This document shows, one piece after another, positions 35,965 through 44,499 of a stretch of 64,000 nucleotides of DNA. This stretch comes from Candidatus Poribacteria bacterium (GTDB lineage Bacteria; Poribacteria; WGA-4E; WGA-3G). The stretch is taken from contig JAPPIG010000116.1 of NCBI GenBank assembly GCA_028820635.1, positions 1 to 64,000 on the forward strand, read 5' to 3'. The notes under the pieces are model-generated. The model did not search any database. It had not been told where the DNA came from and worked only from the letters and a program-made list of their open reading frames with translations. Numbering within the stretch: the first letter of the stretch is position 1; each line of letters starts with the position of its first letter. The position numbers were made by a program, and so were the translations under genes.

Positions 35965-36327
35965 ATGCCGTATCAACCACATCCAGAAAGACTGAAGAAG
36001 ACTTGGGAATTTCAGAGAGCATATAAAAAAGGGAAAAAGAACTGGAATACTCACTTCGTTATCTACGTCTACCACACAGAATTCAGTCAGCCACGGTTAG
36101 GAATAACAGTCAGTAAAAAGGTAGGTGAGAGTGTTCAGAGGAACCGCGTGAAACGGCTTATTCGTGAAGCCTACCGCCTGCTTAAGCCTGAAGTTCTGCC
36201 ACATTTTGATATTGTAGTTGTGGGTAGAAAAGCAGCCTTGCCCCTTTCAGGACAGCAAGCTGAAGAAAGTTTATACCAATTATTCTGCCGAGCATCAATC
36301 ATGGTAACGAGAAAGACAGATTTATAG
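35965..36327 (+). CDS. rnpA: Ribonuclease P protein component
   Basis: 120 aa. QRAYKKGKKNWNTHFVIYVY and LGITVSKKVGESVQRNRVKR match the RnpA fold, the latter being the RNR-type RNA-binding motif, followed by LIREAYRL. It is the protein cofactor of RNase P, which trims the 5' ends of tRNA precursors. An in-frame TGA sits just upstream, so ATG 35965 is the earliest start; the AAGGAGAAGG nearby is too far (about 30 bases). It heads the conserved rnpA-yidD-yidC-jag-mnmE block. Confidence 0.93.
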   Translation: MPYQPHPERLKKTWEFQRAYKKGKKNWNTHFVIYVYHTEFSQPRLGITVSKKVGESVQRNRVKRLIREAYRLLKPEVLPHFDIVVVGRKAALPLSGQQAEESLYQLFCRASIMVTRKTDL

Positions 36328-36439
36328 ATGTATTGGCAGCGTAAACCTCTGTAAAGATTGGAATATAGTCAAACAAATACCTATAAAAAGTTTGTTGGGT
36401 CAAAAACATCTCCTGCAAGTGAACGGTTTCTAAAAGAAA

Positions 36440-36649
36440 ATGAGCCGATTAATTCTCTACGCTATCCGCGGGTATCGCCGCTTTATCTCCCCACTTTTTC
36501 CTCCAACGTGTCGTTTCCATCCGACTTGTTCACACTACGCACAACAGGCATTTGAGCGATATGGTACTTTCAAAGGCAGCTGGTTAACTTTAAAACGACT
36601 GGTAAAATGCCATCCTTACCATCCAGGGGGTTTTGACCCACTTCAGTAA
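36440..36649 (+). CDS. yidD: Membrane protein insertion efficiency factor YidD
   Basis: 69 aa. [35 protein letters not shown] and [13 protein letters not shown] are the three conserved blocks with the family cysteines. YidD is a small inner-face membrane-associated protein that helps YidC-mediated insertion. It lies between rnpA and yidC as in most bacteria. The ribosome site is weak, so translation may depend on upstream reading. Confidence 0.95.
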   Translation: MSRLILYAIRGYRRFISPLFPPTCRFHPTCSHYAQQAFERYGTFKGSWLTLKRLVKCHPYHPGGFDPLQ

Positions 36650-36741
36650 CAAATAACATTCAACATAAATTGACATGTAGTGAATGGCGAGCCGTAAAAA
36701 CCTCGCGCTATAAAACATGAAAGAGGAGCATCTAAATTTAA

Positions 36742-38604
36742 ATGGGATCCCGTTACATTCTCGCACTCGTTCTGATGATTGCTGTAATGATTGCATGGAC
36801 TCTGATGTTTGGTAAACCCAAACCCCTTACCCCTGAACAGGACGACCCCGCAATAACCGAACAAACTCCGCCAAGTGACACAACTGATGGAATTGATCTT
36901 GGAGAAAAGGAAGAAGACTCCATTGATACAAACCCACTGATGATGGTTCAGGAGAGTCCCGATGATCCGATGGTCCGCGTCAGAACATCTACTTACGACA
37001 TTACTTTTAACGAAAAACTGGCAATAGCCAAAAAATGGGGATTGATAGAAAAAAAAGAAAACGGGAGTCTTCGCTTTCCCGACAGATCAGACACGACTGA
37101 AGACGTGCCGTTGAATCTTATCCCTGAGACAGCACATGACTGTCTTGAACTTCAGATTGGAAATTCGTATCTTCAGAATGAACTCAATTTACGGCACGCT
37201 TTATGGAAAGTAGATAAACCGGAAGGCATTCAACTATCAGATACACAAGAGAAAGGAACACTTACCTTCACAACTACGATTGGCGAGCAATTACGAGTTG
37301 TCAAACGATTTACCTTTTACAACGATAGTTATACGGTAGATTTGGACTTAACGTTCGAAAATGTTTCTGATGCTTCAGAACCTTTGGTAATCGGTGGCAA
37401 TAATCCCGCGAATGGCTATGAACTACGTTGGGGACCAGGGATTAATGCTGACCTACTCGTACACGAAAAAGAGACAGGTAAAGCAGGACGCCGTGGTTCC
37501 GAAGGTGCTAAAGCTTATATTGGTACAGGAAAACCTACACGCGAACTCAAACAAGAAAATGCTTTAGTGACAGTACGCTGGGCAGGTATGAATAGTCAAT
37601 ATTTTAGTGCCATAATGATTCCTGACCCGCAACTTGAAGCTACCTATGCACTGGATGATAATGCAAAAGCAAATGAGTCAACAAATATCCTTGTGGCTGC
37701 ACCTACTGAGACCGCCGTTTTGACAATCCCTCGTTTTCCACTACCATCTCAGCAAAAGCAAACGCATGCTTTTCGTTTATACGTCGGACCAAAGGATGAT
37801 ACATTGTTGAAGCAGGTCACTGCTCCTAATGTGCCAGAAACTCAAATTAACTTGTCTAAAGCCATTGACTTCGGATTTCTCGGTCCTGTGGTATGGGGAA
37901 TGCTGTGGTTAGTAAAGGGGTTGCACAACATCTTTGGGAATTACGGGTTAGCAATAATTCTTTTAACAGCATTAGTAAAGATAATTTCTTTTCCGCTTAC
38001 CCGCAAAGCACATGTCTCTATGAAAAAGATGCAGGAACTGCAACCGCAATTGACTGAATTACGAGAAAAATTTCGGGACGACCCGCAAAAACTGAATAGA
38101 GCCACAATGCGTATTTATAAAGAAAATGGTGTGAACCCCTTGGGTGGCTGTATCCCTTGGCTTCCGCAACTCCCTATTTTCTGGGCACTCTACGGACTAC
38201 TTGGGAGTGCTGTTGAATTCCGCGGTGCACCTTTCTTCTTGTGGATTAATGATCTTTCGGCACCAGATACATTGTTCAAACTCCCATTTACGATACCGCT
38301 TATCTTCATACAAATAGACTCTATCCGATTCTTACCGCTTCTGAATGGACTCACAGCATGGCTCCAGCAGAAATATGTCGGTGGAATGTCTGCTACACCC
38401 GCTACCAGTAATACACAGGCAAAAATCATGCAGTTTTTGCCGCTTATCTTCGTCTTTATGTTTTATAACTGGGCTTCGGGATTTGTGTTATACTGGTTAT
38501 GTAATAGTGTCCTTACTGTAGCGCAACAACAAATACAAACGAAATTTTTCCATGATGGCGAATCCGAAACACAGGAAAATACTCCAAAGCGCAAACCGAA
38601 TTGA
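36742..38604 (+). CDS. yidC: Membrane protein insertase YidC
   Basis: 620 aa, the long form typical of Gram-negative bacteria. One N-terminal membrane segment (YILALVLMIAVMIAWTLMF) is followed by a large periplasmic beta-domain (about 60-380) and the conserved C-terminal core: FLGPVVWGMLWLVKGLHNIF, TALVKIISFPLTRKAHVSMK, LPQLPIFWALYGLL, and LPLIFVFMFYNWASGFVLYW. It inserts and folds inner-membrane proteins, alone or with Sec. AGAGGAG stands about 13 bases before the ATG, a longer spacing than usual. The periplasmic domain supports a diderm cell. Confidence 0.97.
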   Translation: MGSRYILALVLMIAVMIAWTLMFGKPKPLTPEQDDPAITEQTPPSDTTDGIDLGEKEEDSIDTNPLMMVQESPDDPMVRVRTSTYDITFNEKLAIAKKWGLIEKKENGSLRFPDRSDTTEDVPLNLIPETAHDCLELQIGNSYLQNELNLRHALWKVDKPEGIQLSDTQEKGTLTFTTTIGEQLRVVKRFTFYNDSYTVDLDLTFENVSDASEPLVIGGNNPANGYELRWGPGINADLLVHEKETGKAGRRGSEGAKAYIGTGKPTRELKQENALVTVRWAGMNSQYFSAIMIPDPQLEATYALDDNAKANESTNILVAAPTETAVLTIPRFPLPSQQKQTHAFRLYVGPKDDTLLKQVTAPNVPETQINLSKAIDFGFLGPVVWGMLWLVKGLHNIFGNYGLAIILLTALVKIISFPLTRKAHVSMKKMQELQPQLTELREKFRDDPQKLNRATMRIYKENGVNPLGGCIPWLPQLPIFWALYGLLGSAVEFRGAPFFLWINDLSAPDTLFKLPFTIPLIFIQIDSIRFLPLLNGLTAWLQQKYVGGMSATPATSNTQAKIMQFLPLIFVFMFYNWASGFVLYWLCNSVLTVAQQQIQTKFFHDGESETQENTPKRKPN

Positions 38605-38714
38605 TATTTTTAGTTAATCTTGTTAAACTTTAGATAAACTTTTTATCAATTATTATCGTTTAAATTTCCCACTTATATGCGTGAATCTTCAACAGCACAA
38701 AGGAGTACTGCCAA

Positions 38715-39341
38715 TTGCAAAATTATATTGAAACTGAAGCGGAAACTGTCGAAGAGGCAATTGAAATTGCGCTCACACAACTTGAAACAACGCGTGAAGA
38801 TGTCAACATCATAATCATAAACGAACCGACTAAAGGTATTTTGAGTTTTGGTGCGAAACCCGCAAAAATTCGTGCTACGCTAAAGGAAGATATTTCTACC
38901 GCACCAGAAACAGTTTTGAAGGAAATGCTCACGCGAATAGGTATTAACGGTGAAGTCGAATCTAACTTTATTGACGGAAGTTTGCACCTCAACATGGTTA
39001 CCGATTCACCTGCACTTCTTATCGGAAAGCATGGACAGACACTTGATGCTATTGAACGTCTTCTTAATTGCATTGTCAACAAAAATGCACTCGCTAAGAA
39101 AAAGGTGTTCGTTAATACCGAAGGTTATCGTGAACGGAGAGAGCAAACGCTTGTAGACCTAGCACATCAAGTTGCTGCAAAAGTCAAACGGACGCGTCAA
39201 GATGTTGTTCTTGCCCCTATGTCTGCTAAAGACAGACGCGTGATCCATCTTGCCTTACAATCGGATGATAACGTTTCAACGTTTAGCCAAGGTGAAGGTG
39301 ATATGCGTCGTATTGTTATTACAAGACAAGATAACTATTGA
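38715..39341 (+). CDS. jag: Jag-type RNA-binding protein (KH-R3H)
   Basis: 208 aa from a TTG start at 38715 (AGGAG nine bases before). The Jag-N domain (QNYIETEAETVEEAIEIALT) comes first, with FGAKPAKIRA. A KH-like domain follows (LLIGKHGQTLDAIERLLNC), then the R3H domain (RTRQDVVLAPMSAKDRRVIH and RIVITR). Jag/KhpB proteins bind RNA and affect cell envelope and division. It is fixed between yidC and mnmE in many phyla. No ATG is available in frame near the ribosome site, so the TTG start is likely. Confidence 0.92.
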   Translation: MQNYIETEAETVEEAIEIALTQLETTREDVNIIIINEPTKGILSFGAKPAKIRATLKEDISTAPETVLKEMLTRIGINGEVESNFIDGSLHLNMVTDSPALLIGKHGQTLDAIERLLNCIVNKNALAKKKVFVNTEGYRERREQTLVDLAHQVAAKVKRTRQDVVLAPMSAKDRRVIHLALQSDDNVSTFSQGEGDMRRIVITRQDNY

Positions 39342-39419
39342 GCCAGAGAAATACGACCAAGTTGAGGAATATCAAATTACCAGTAACCTCATGCTGTACT
39401 GAAAAACGAGGGTTGCGAT

Positions 39420-40808
39420 ATGAAATTTGAGGATACTATCGCCGCCATCGCAACACCGCGCGGTGAAGGCGGTATCGGTATAGTACGCGTCAGTGGACCG
39501 CTGGCAATCCCAATCGCATCTCAGTTGTTTCGACCCTCACGCGTTATCTCACCTGATGAACTCCCATCACATACACTTACACACGGACACGTTATAGATA
39601 CATCAGCATCCGACGAGATCATTGATGAAGTGATGTTGGGTATTATGCGCGCCCCGAAAACGTATACCACCGAAGACACTATTGAATTTAACTGCCATGG
39701 CGGAATTGTTCCGCTAACAAATGTGTTAGCATTAGTGGTAAAGGCGGGGGCAAGGCTTGCCGAACCGGGCGAGTTTACAAAACGTGCTTTTCTTAATGGT
39801 CGACTTGACCTCACACAAGCTGAAGCAGTAGCAGAACTCATCAGTTCAAAAACAGAACTTAGCCGAAAAATCGCAATTCAGGCACTTGAAGGCAAACTCT
39901 CTGAAAGTGTAAATCAACTCAGCGATACACTTGCGGCATTGCTCGCAGAAATTGAAGCCTCCATTGATTTCCCCGATGAAGACCTTGATTTTATGAAGGT
40001 TGAGGCGCAGCTTCAGACTGCCCGTACTGTTCAGACAGATTTGACGCACTTACTCGAAACTGCTTCGGAAGGACGTTTAATCAAGGACGGTGTTAACGTC
40101 GCTATTTTGGGCAAACCAAACGTCGGAAAATCAAGCCTATTCAATGCGCTTGTCCGCTCAGCACGCGCTATTGTCACAGATATTCCCGGCACGACGCGCG
40201 ACACGATTGATGAAACCATAAATCTTGACGGTATACCTATAAATCTGATTGACACTGCTGGACTGCGACAAACGGAGGATATTGTTGAACAACAAGGTGT
40301 TCAACGGAGTAGAGACGTTCTCAACAGAGCTGAATTTCTACTCCTAATGTTTGACGCATCCCAACCCCTAAATGAAGCCGATATTGAACTTTTGCAGATA
40401 GCGAATTCACACCGCGCAATCCTGATTTTAAATAAAATTGATCTTCCCGCCATCGTTCAACCACAGACTCTTACTAACCATTGTCCAGATGTTCGCATTG
40501 TTCAAACAGCAATTACTGAAGACAAAGGTATTGATGTGTTGAAAACTGCTATCCGAGAAGAATTGCTTGGTGAAGAATTCAATATAGGTGAATCTCCAAT
40601 TGTTACGAATACTCGCCATCAAGATGCGCTAAGCCGTGCGCAAGAAGCACTTGATGATGTAATCACGAGTTTAGAAAACGAGATGCCACCTGATCTTGTT
40701 TCGGTTGATCTGCGTATTAGTCTTGATGCCCTCGGTGACATCGTTGGGAAAACAACGACTGAGGATATTCTGGACCGAATTTTCTCACAGTTCTGTGTCG
40801 GCAAGTAA
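39420..40808 (+). CDS. mnmE: tRNA modification GTPase MnmE
   Basis: 462 aa. The N-terminal domain opens DTIAAIATPRGEGGIGIVRV; GEFTKRAFLNGRLDLTQAEA is conserved. The GTPase domain has G1 GKPNVGKSSL, G3 DTAGL (DTAGLRQTED) and G4 NKID. The C-terminus ends CVGK, holding the conserved Cys. With MnmG it makes the 5-carboxymethylaminomethyl group on wobble uridine; mnmG is not next door here. Ribosome site GAGGG. It closes the rnpA block. Confidence 0.97.
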   Translation: MKFEDTIAAIATPRGEGGIGIVRVSGPLAIPIASQLFRPSRVISPDELPSHTLTHGHVIDTSASDEIIDEVMLGIMRAPKTYTTEDTIEFNCHGGIVPLTNVLALVVKAGARLAEPGEFTKRAFLNGRLDLTQAEAVAELISSKTELSRKIAIQALEGKLSESVNQLSDTLAALLAEIEASIDFPDEDLDFMKVEAQLQTARTVQTDLTHLLETASEGRLIKDGVNVAILGKPNVGKSSLFNALVRSARAIVTDIPGTTRDTIDETINLDGIPINLIDTAGLRQTEDIVEQQGVQRSRDVLNRAEFLLLMFDASQPLNEADIELLQIANSHRAILILNKIDLPAIVQPQTLTNHCPDVRIVQTAITEDKGIDVLKTAIREELLGEEFNIGESPIVTNTRHQDALSRAQEALDDVITSLENEMPPDLVSVDLRISLDALGDIVGKTTTEDILDRIFSQFCVGK

Positions 40809-40856
40809 ACAAAGCCTCTTTGTAGCACGTTTGTCATGCTAATAGTGCTGTAGTAT

Positions 40857-40890
40857 TGTAGGTCGGGTAGAGCGAAGCGACACCCGACAT
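40857..40890. repeat. Short GTAGGTCGGG palindrome
   Basis: GTAGGTCGGGTAGAGCG followed by CACCCGACAT, a single REP-like unit of the family seen at 2626, 4026, 31453 and 34851, with no terminal inverted repeats visible here. It lies between mnmE and the candidate selenoprotein gene. Confidence 0.6.
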
Positions 40891-41067
40891 GAACTAAACT
40901 ATGTGACAATTGTTTACACACCGATGAATCTGTTTTAACTGGACATACTTCGTGAGATGTGATATTATTTTACAATCACTTAAATGATAAACTGTTGCGC
41001 AGGTTATCTGTTCAACATGACAACTTGGGAAACGCCTAATTTATCGTTTACCTAAAGGAGAGAATTA

Positions 41068-42276
41068 ATGTATAATTCTGTTTTTCACCGCTACTCTCCC
41101 TATGTAGTAGGACTCACCGTCCTCTTGCTTGTGACGGTATCAATTCCCGTCCTTGCAGAAGGCGAAAAAGTCCAATGGGGAAAATCCATTGAGGATGCTA
41201 CGAAACAAGCCGCTGAAACCGGTAAACCGATTATGATGGACTTCTATACAGATTCGTGAGGTTGGTGTGATCGGCTGGATGCCGAAACATTCACTGATGC
41301 AAACGTCATCACTCTTTCTGAAAAGTTCATTACTGTCAAGGTAAATCCAAAAGACAAGGAACTGCCTATAAACGACGAAACGCGCAAAAAGTATGGAGTT
41401 ACAGGCTATCCGACAATTTTATTCATCGGTCCGGATGGCGGTGTCATCACCAAGAAGGTGGGATACGCTCCACCTGAAGAATTTGCACCTGTGATGGAGG
41501 AAGCGCTAAAAAAAGAGATGGTATTCCAGGCAAAATTGGCAAAATTTAAGGAAATGCCTGATGATGTCACACTAAACCGTGAAATTGCTACACTCTATCT
41601 ACAACGTCAACAGATTGAGAAAGCACTCCTGATTAGTGAGAAAATGCCCGATGATATTGAACTCAACCGCGAAATCGGCATCTATTATCTCGGGAAAAAT
41701 GAAATTGAGAAAGCACTCCTGATTAGTGAGAAAATACCCGATGATGTTGGACTCAACCGCGAAATCGGTACCTATTATCTCAGCAAGAAAGAATTTGAAA
41801 AGGCACTCCTGATTAGCGAAAAAATGCCCGATGATGTTAAGTTGAATAATCAATTTGCTATTGCCTATCTGGGCCAGAGACAATTAGAAAAAGCGCTCCC
41901 GTTCAGTAAAAAGGTCTTTGATAATGATCCTAAAAACACTTCGGGACTTCTTCCTACTTTACACATACAACTCGGAGTCGCTTATGGCAATCAAATTCGA
42001 GATAAAGCTGAAGATATTGCAGCAGAAAATACCAAAATGGCGTTGATGCACTTCCAAAAGGTGATTGACACCTATCCGAAAAGCGATGTTTACGAACTTG
42101 CTCAACTTTATCTTGGTGTAACCTATTCAATTTCAAAACAGTACGACAAATCAATTGAAGTGCTTGAGAAATTAGTAAACCATGCAACAGATGAGCGGGT
42201 GAAACTGAACGCTGAAGCGAACTTAAAACAAGTCAAGGAATTGGCTGCGGAAGCAGAAGATAAGAGCGACAACTAA
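41068..42276 (+). CDS. Candidate selenoprotein: secreted thioredoxin-fold protein with TPR-like tail, in-frame TGA
   Basis: One reading frame of 403 codons with an in-frame TGA at 41257-41259 (codon 64). AAAGGAGAG precedes the ATG. Residues 1-31 are a signal peptide. A thioredoxin fold follows: KPIMMDFYTDS, then TGA, then GWCDRLDAETF, FITVKVNPKD and the cis-Pro loop GVTGYPTILF (Pro115). The TGA sits exactly where the first Cys of the C-x-x-C centre belongs, giving U-G-W-C. The frame stays open and family-like across the TGA. From about residue 150 lie TPR-like units, three with a 30-residue period (ALLISEKMPDD). No selenocysteine machinery gene is in the window, so a recent Cys-to-stop mutation remains possible. 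It overlaps the stop of the convergent pseudouridine synthase gene by 4 bp. Confidence 0.75.
41257..41294 (+). promoter_or_regulatory. Possible bacterial SECIS hairpin after the in-frame TGA
   Basis: Sixteen bases after the TGA an apical loop TGGAT (41276-41280) is closed by the 5-bp stem TCGGC/GCCGA (41271-41275, 41281-41285), extended by GTGA/TCAC (41267-41270, 41291-41294) with a five-base bulge on the 3' side. A G lies at loop position 2. These values agree with the usual description of bacterial SECIS elements: a short loop with an early G, 16-37 nt from the UGA. Confidence 0.55.
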
Positions 42277-43019
42277 GTTTGCAATTGAGCAACTTCCGCG
42301 GGGGTCAAAAATCGATACTGCCCCTGCGGGAGATTGCCTAATTCTAATTCCCCTATATGCGTCCGCTTCAACCGAATTACTCTGTGTCCTACCGCCTTAA
42401 ACATCAAACGTATCTGTCGTTTTTTTCCTTCGTGGATAATCACCTTAAATTTTGATAATGTTCCGTTCTTACCTGTTTTTTTCTTTGCGGTTGATGCCTG
42501 GGTGTGTTTCACATTTAACCGCTTGATTTTTGCTGGAGATGTTGTTCCGCCAGGGATAGAGATGCCGTTACGTAAGCGATCAAGCGAGCGGTCGGTCGGA
42601 GTCCCGTTTACCCACGCAAGATATGTCTTATCAACCTCATGGCTGGGATGCATCAACCGATTAGCAAAATTACCATCGTTTGTAAATAATAGCAATCCCT
42701 CAGTCTCTAAATCTAAACGCCCCACCGGATAAATGGATTCAGGTAGTTCCGTTAAAAGATCCATCACGGTAGGACGACCACGCTCATCACGACGCGTTGT
42801 CAAATAACCAGCAGGTTTATTCAACATCAGATAGATCCGTTCTGTGAGTGGCTCAACCTGTTTCCCTTCAAATTCAATACAATCCGACTCCACGTCAATC
42901 GGGTGGCCGGGAATAAGTATCTCTGTTCCGTTAACAGTGACGCGTCCCTCACGAATTGCTCGTTTTACTGCACGTCGAGAGGCAATTCCTGAAGTAGCAA
43001 TATATTTTTCAAGCCGCAC
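42273..43019 (-). CDS. RsuA/RluB-family pseudouridine synthase
   Basis: 248 aa from a GTG start at 43019 (MRLEKYIATSGIASRRAVKR). Residues 1-60 are an S4 RNA-binding domain. The catalytic domain has LMLNKPAGYLTT and GRLDLETEGLLLFTNDG, the latter holding the active-site Asp of the RsuA/RluB/RluE/RluF group. VIHEGKKRQIRLMFKAVGH is the conserved C-terminal motif. These enzymes isomerise uridine in rRNA, most often 23S position 2605 (RluB) in this layout. It is the last gene of a minus-strand run, 19 bp after the HAD phosphatase. Confidence 0.92.
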   Translation of the reverse strand: MRLEKYIATSGIASRRAVKRAIREGRVTVNGTEILIPGHPIDVESDCIEFEGKQVEPLTERIYLMLNKPAGYLTTRRDERGRPTVMDLLTELPESIYPVGRLDLETEGLLLFTNDGNFANRLMHPSHEVDKTYLAWVNGTPTDRSLDRLRNGISIPGGTTSPAKIKRLNVKHTQASTAKKKTGKNGTLSKFKVIIHEGKKRQIRLMFKAVGHRVIRLKRTHIGELELGNLPQGQYRFLTPAEVAQLQT

Positions 43020-43038
43020 TGCGCAATCCCACCCATGA

Positions 43039-43674
43039 TTATAGTTCTATTTGCCAATTTCTCTCTGTTGCTATACGGCGAAGCTCCCGATCAGGATTTA
43101 CCGCAACTGGATATCCAAACAATTCCAGTTTATAAACATCTGAATGGTGGTTACCATACGCATAAGAAGTACTTAAGTCAAATCCATGCGTCGTTGCAAG
43201 TTCTTGTGCAAGGGCAGCTTTGTTCTGTGCATAAGGACGTATCCCAACGCGCCCACCAGTAAACTTCCCGTTAGCCACCTCCAGCTCATCTGCGACCATG
43301 ATGTCAGTCTGAAAATGCTCATGAAAAAGTTCAACTAAAAACGATAACGAACCTGACATCAAAATTACCGTTCGTCCCTCATCGCGATGGGTGTCTATTA
43401 GTGTTGAAATTTGAGGTGTAATACTATCACGAAGTGAATCAACAAAACAATCTCGAGCGAGTTCACAAAGATGGTGCTGCTCTAAACCGGAAAGATGAAT
43501 TTTGTTCGATTTTGCTTCAGTATACGATCTGATTTTCAAAAAATGGGATGTCCACGCAAGCAAATTTGAAATTGGAATTTCACCATGTTTCAGCAAATGT
43601 TTAAGGAAAACTTTCTCTGAAGATTGACGGATGAGTGTCCCATCAAGGTCGAAAATAGCACATGTATTTTTCAT
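43039..43674 (-). CDS. HAD-IB family phosphatase (SerB-like)
   Basis: 211 aa. AIFDLDGTLI is motif I, with both acidic residues. VILMSGSLSFLVELFHEHF is motif II (Ser), and AYGNHHSDVYKLELFGYPVA is motif IV with Asp in a G-N-x-x-SD arrangement. NKAALAQEL supplies the motif III Lys. A helical cap follows motif I. The subfamily includes phosphoserine phosphatase and lysophosphatidate-type phosphatases; the substrate here is unsettled. The ATG overlaps the pdxJ stop as TAATG, so it is translationally coupled to pdxJ. Confidence 0.85.
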   Translation of the reverse strand: MKNTCAIFDLDGTLIRQSSEKVFLKHLLKHGEIPISNLLAWTSHFLKIRSYTEAKSNKIHLSGLEQHHLCELARDCFVDSLRDSITPQISTLIDTHRDEGRTVILMSGSLSFLVELFHEHFQTDIMVADELEVANGKFTGGRVGIRPYAQNKAALAQELATTHGFDLSTSYAYGNHHSDVYKLELFGYPVAVNPDRELRRIATERNWQIEL

Positions 43675-44423
43675 TATATATTCTGTCCTAACGCCTTCCG
43701 GTATGCTTTGACAGCAGCTTCCAACCCGATATAGAGAGCATCAGCCATCAAATGGTGTCCAATAGAAACTTCAAGTAGCCCAGGCAATTGCTGCATCAGA
43801 GGAAGATTGTCAAGATTGAGGTCATGCCCCGCATTAGTGCCAAGACCTAAGTCAAGTGCCTTCTCACCAGCGTTCTTCAAGAGCGTAAATTCTCGCGAAA
43901 TTTCCGCTTCTGACTGTGCCATTGCATAAGGTGCTGTATAAAGTTCAATTCTATCTGCACCAATGTCACGCGTCCGTTTTATCTGTTCCAGATCAGTTCC
44001 GCTAAACAGGCTAACACGGATACCAGCATTCTTCAAAGAGGTTATTATAGGTTTCAACATGCCTCCATCTTGTTGGATATCCCATACGGTGTGACTGGTG
44101 ATCTCTCCACTGACTACAGGGACAAGTGTGCATTGTGTTGGGCACACATCCAGCACCATTTCAAGAAGTTCTGGACGCGGATCACCTTCAATGTTATATT
44201 CAATGTTATTGTTATTTTTAGAGTTTATATCTTTTAACCGTTGGGCTACTTCATACACATCTGCCGGTCTGATGTGACGTTGATCTTCGCGGGGATGCAC
44301 TGTAATGCCTTGCGCACCTGCATCAATACAGGTATCAACAGCAGTAAGGACATCCGGAATGTCACCTCCTCTCGAATTTCGTAATGTTGCGACTTTGTTT
44401 ACGTTAACGCTCAGACAGATCAT
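43674..44423 (-). CDS. pdxJ: Pyridoxine 5'-phosphate synthase
   Basis: 249 aa. A longer open frame runs upstream, but the ATG at 44423 (MICLSVNVNKVATLRNSRGG) has AAAGGAGAA beside it and is the family start. GITVHPREDQRHIRPADV holds the catalytic and phosphate residues, IEYNIEGDPRPELLEMVLDV the substrate loop, and GTNAGHDLNLDNLPLM with EVSIGHHLMADALYIGLE the C-terminal phosphate site. The enzyme condenses aminoacetone phosphate with deoxyxylulose phosphate in the DXP-dependent B6 pathway. In frame with a HAD phosphatase and an rRNA modifier downstream. Confidence 0.95.
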   Translation of the reverse strand: MICLSVNVNKVATLRNSRGGDIPDVLTAVDTCIDAGAQGITVHPREDQRHIRPADVYEVAQRLKDINSKNNNNIEYNIEGDPRPELLEMVLDVCPTQCTLVPVVSGEITSHTVWDIQQDGGMLKPIITSLKNAGIRVSLFSGTDLEQIKRTRDIGADRIELYTAPYAMAQSEAEISREFTLLKNAGEKALDLGLGTNAGHDLNLDNLPLMQQLPGLLEVSIGHHLMADALYIGLEAAVKAYRKALGQNI

Positions 44424-44464
44424 TTTTTCTCCTTTATAGTAAATCTGAAAATGCAATGCGCGTA

Positions 44465-44491
44465 GTAGGCGCGGTTTCAAACCGCGCCTAC
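44465..44491. repeat. Perfect hairpin GTAGGCGCGGTTT / AAACCGCGCCTAC
   Basis: A 13-bp inverted repeat around a single central C, between the glutamate dehydrogenase stop and the pdxJ start. Same family as 35134-35164. It could weaken read-through from the upstream gene, but no T run follows. Confidence 0.6.
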
Positions 44492-44499
44492 AAATAGAA

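Noticed and set aside
41068..41259. A separate 63-residue gene ending at the TGA, with a second gene starting at 41458
   Set aside because: The frame is continuous and thioredoxin-like between 41260 and 41457, and the supposed second start is a GTG inside the fold without a ribosome site.
41257..41259. TGA read as tryptophan by a variant code
   Set aside because: Several intact conserved genes here (yidC, jag, the DUF433 gene) end at TGA where their families end.
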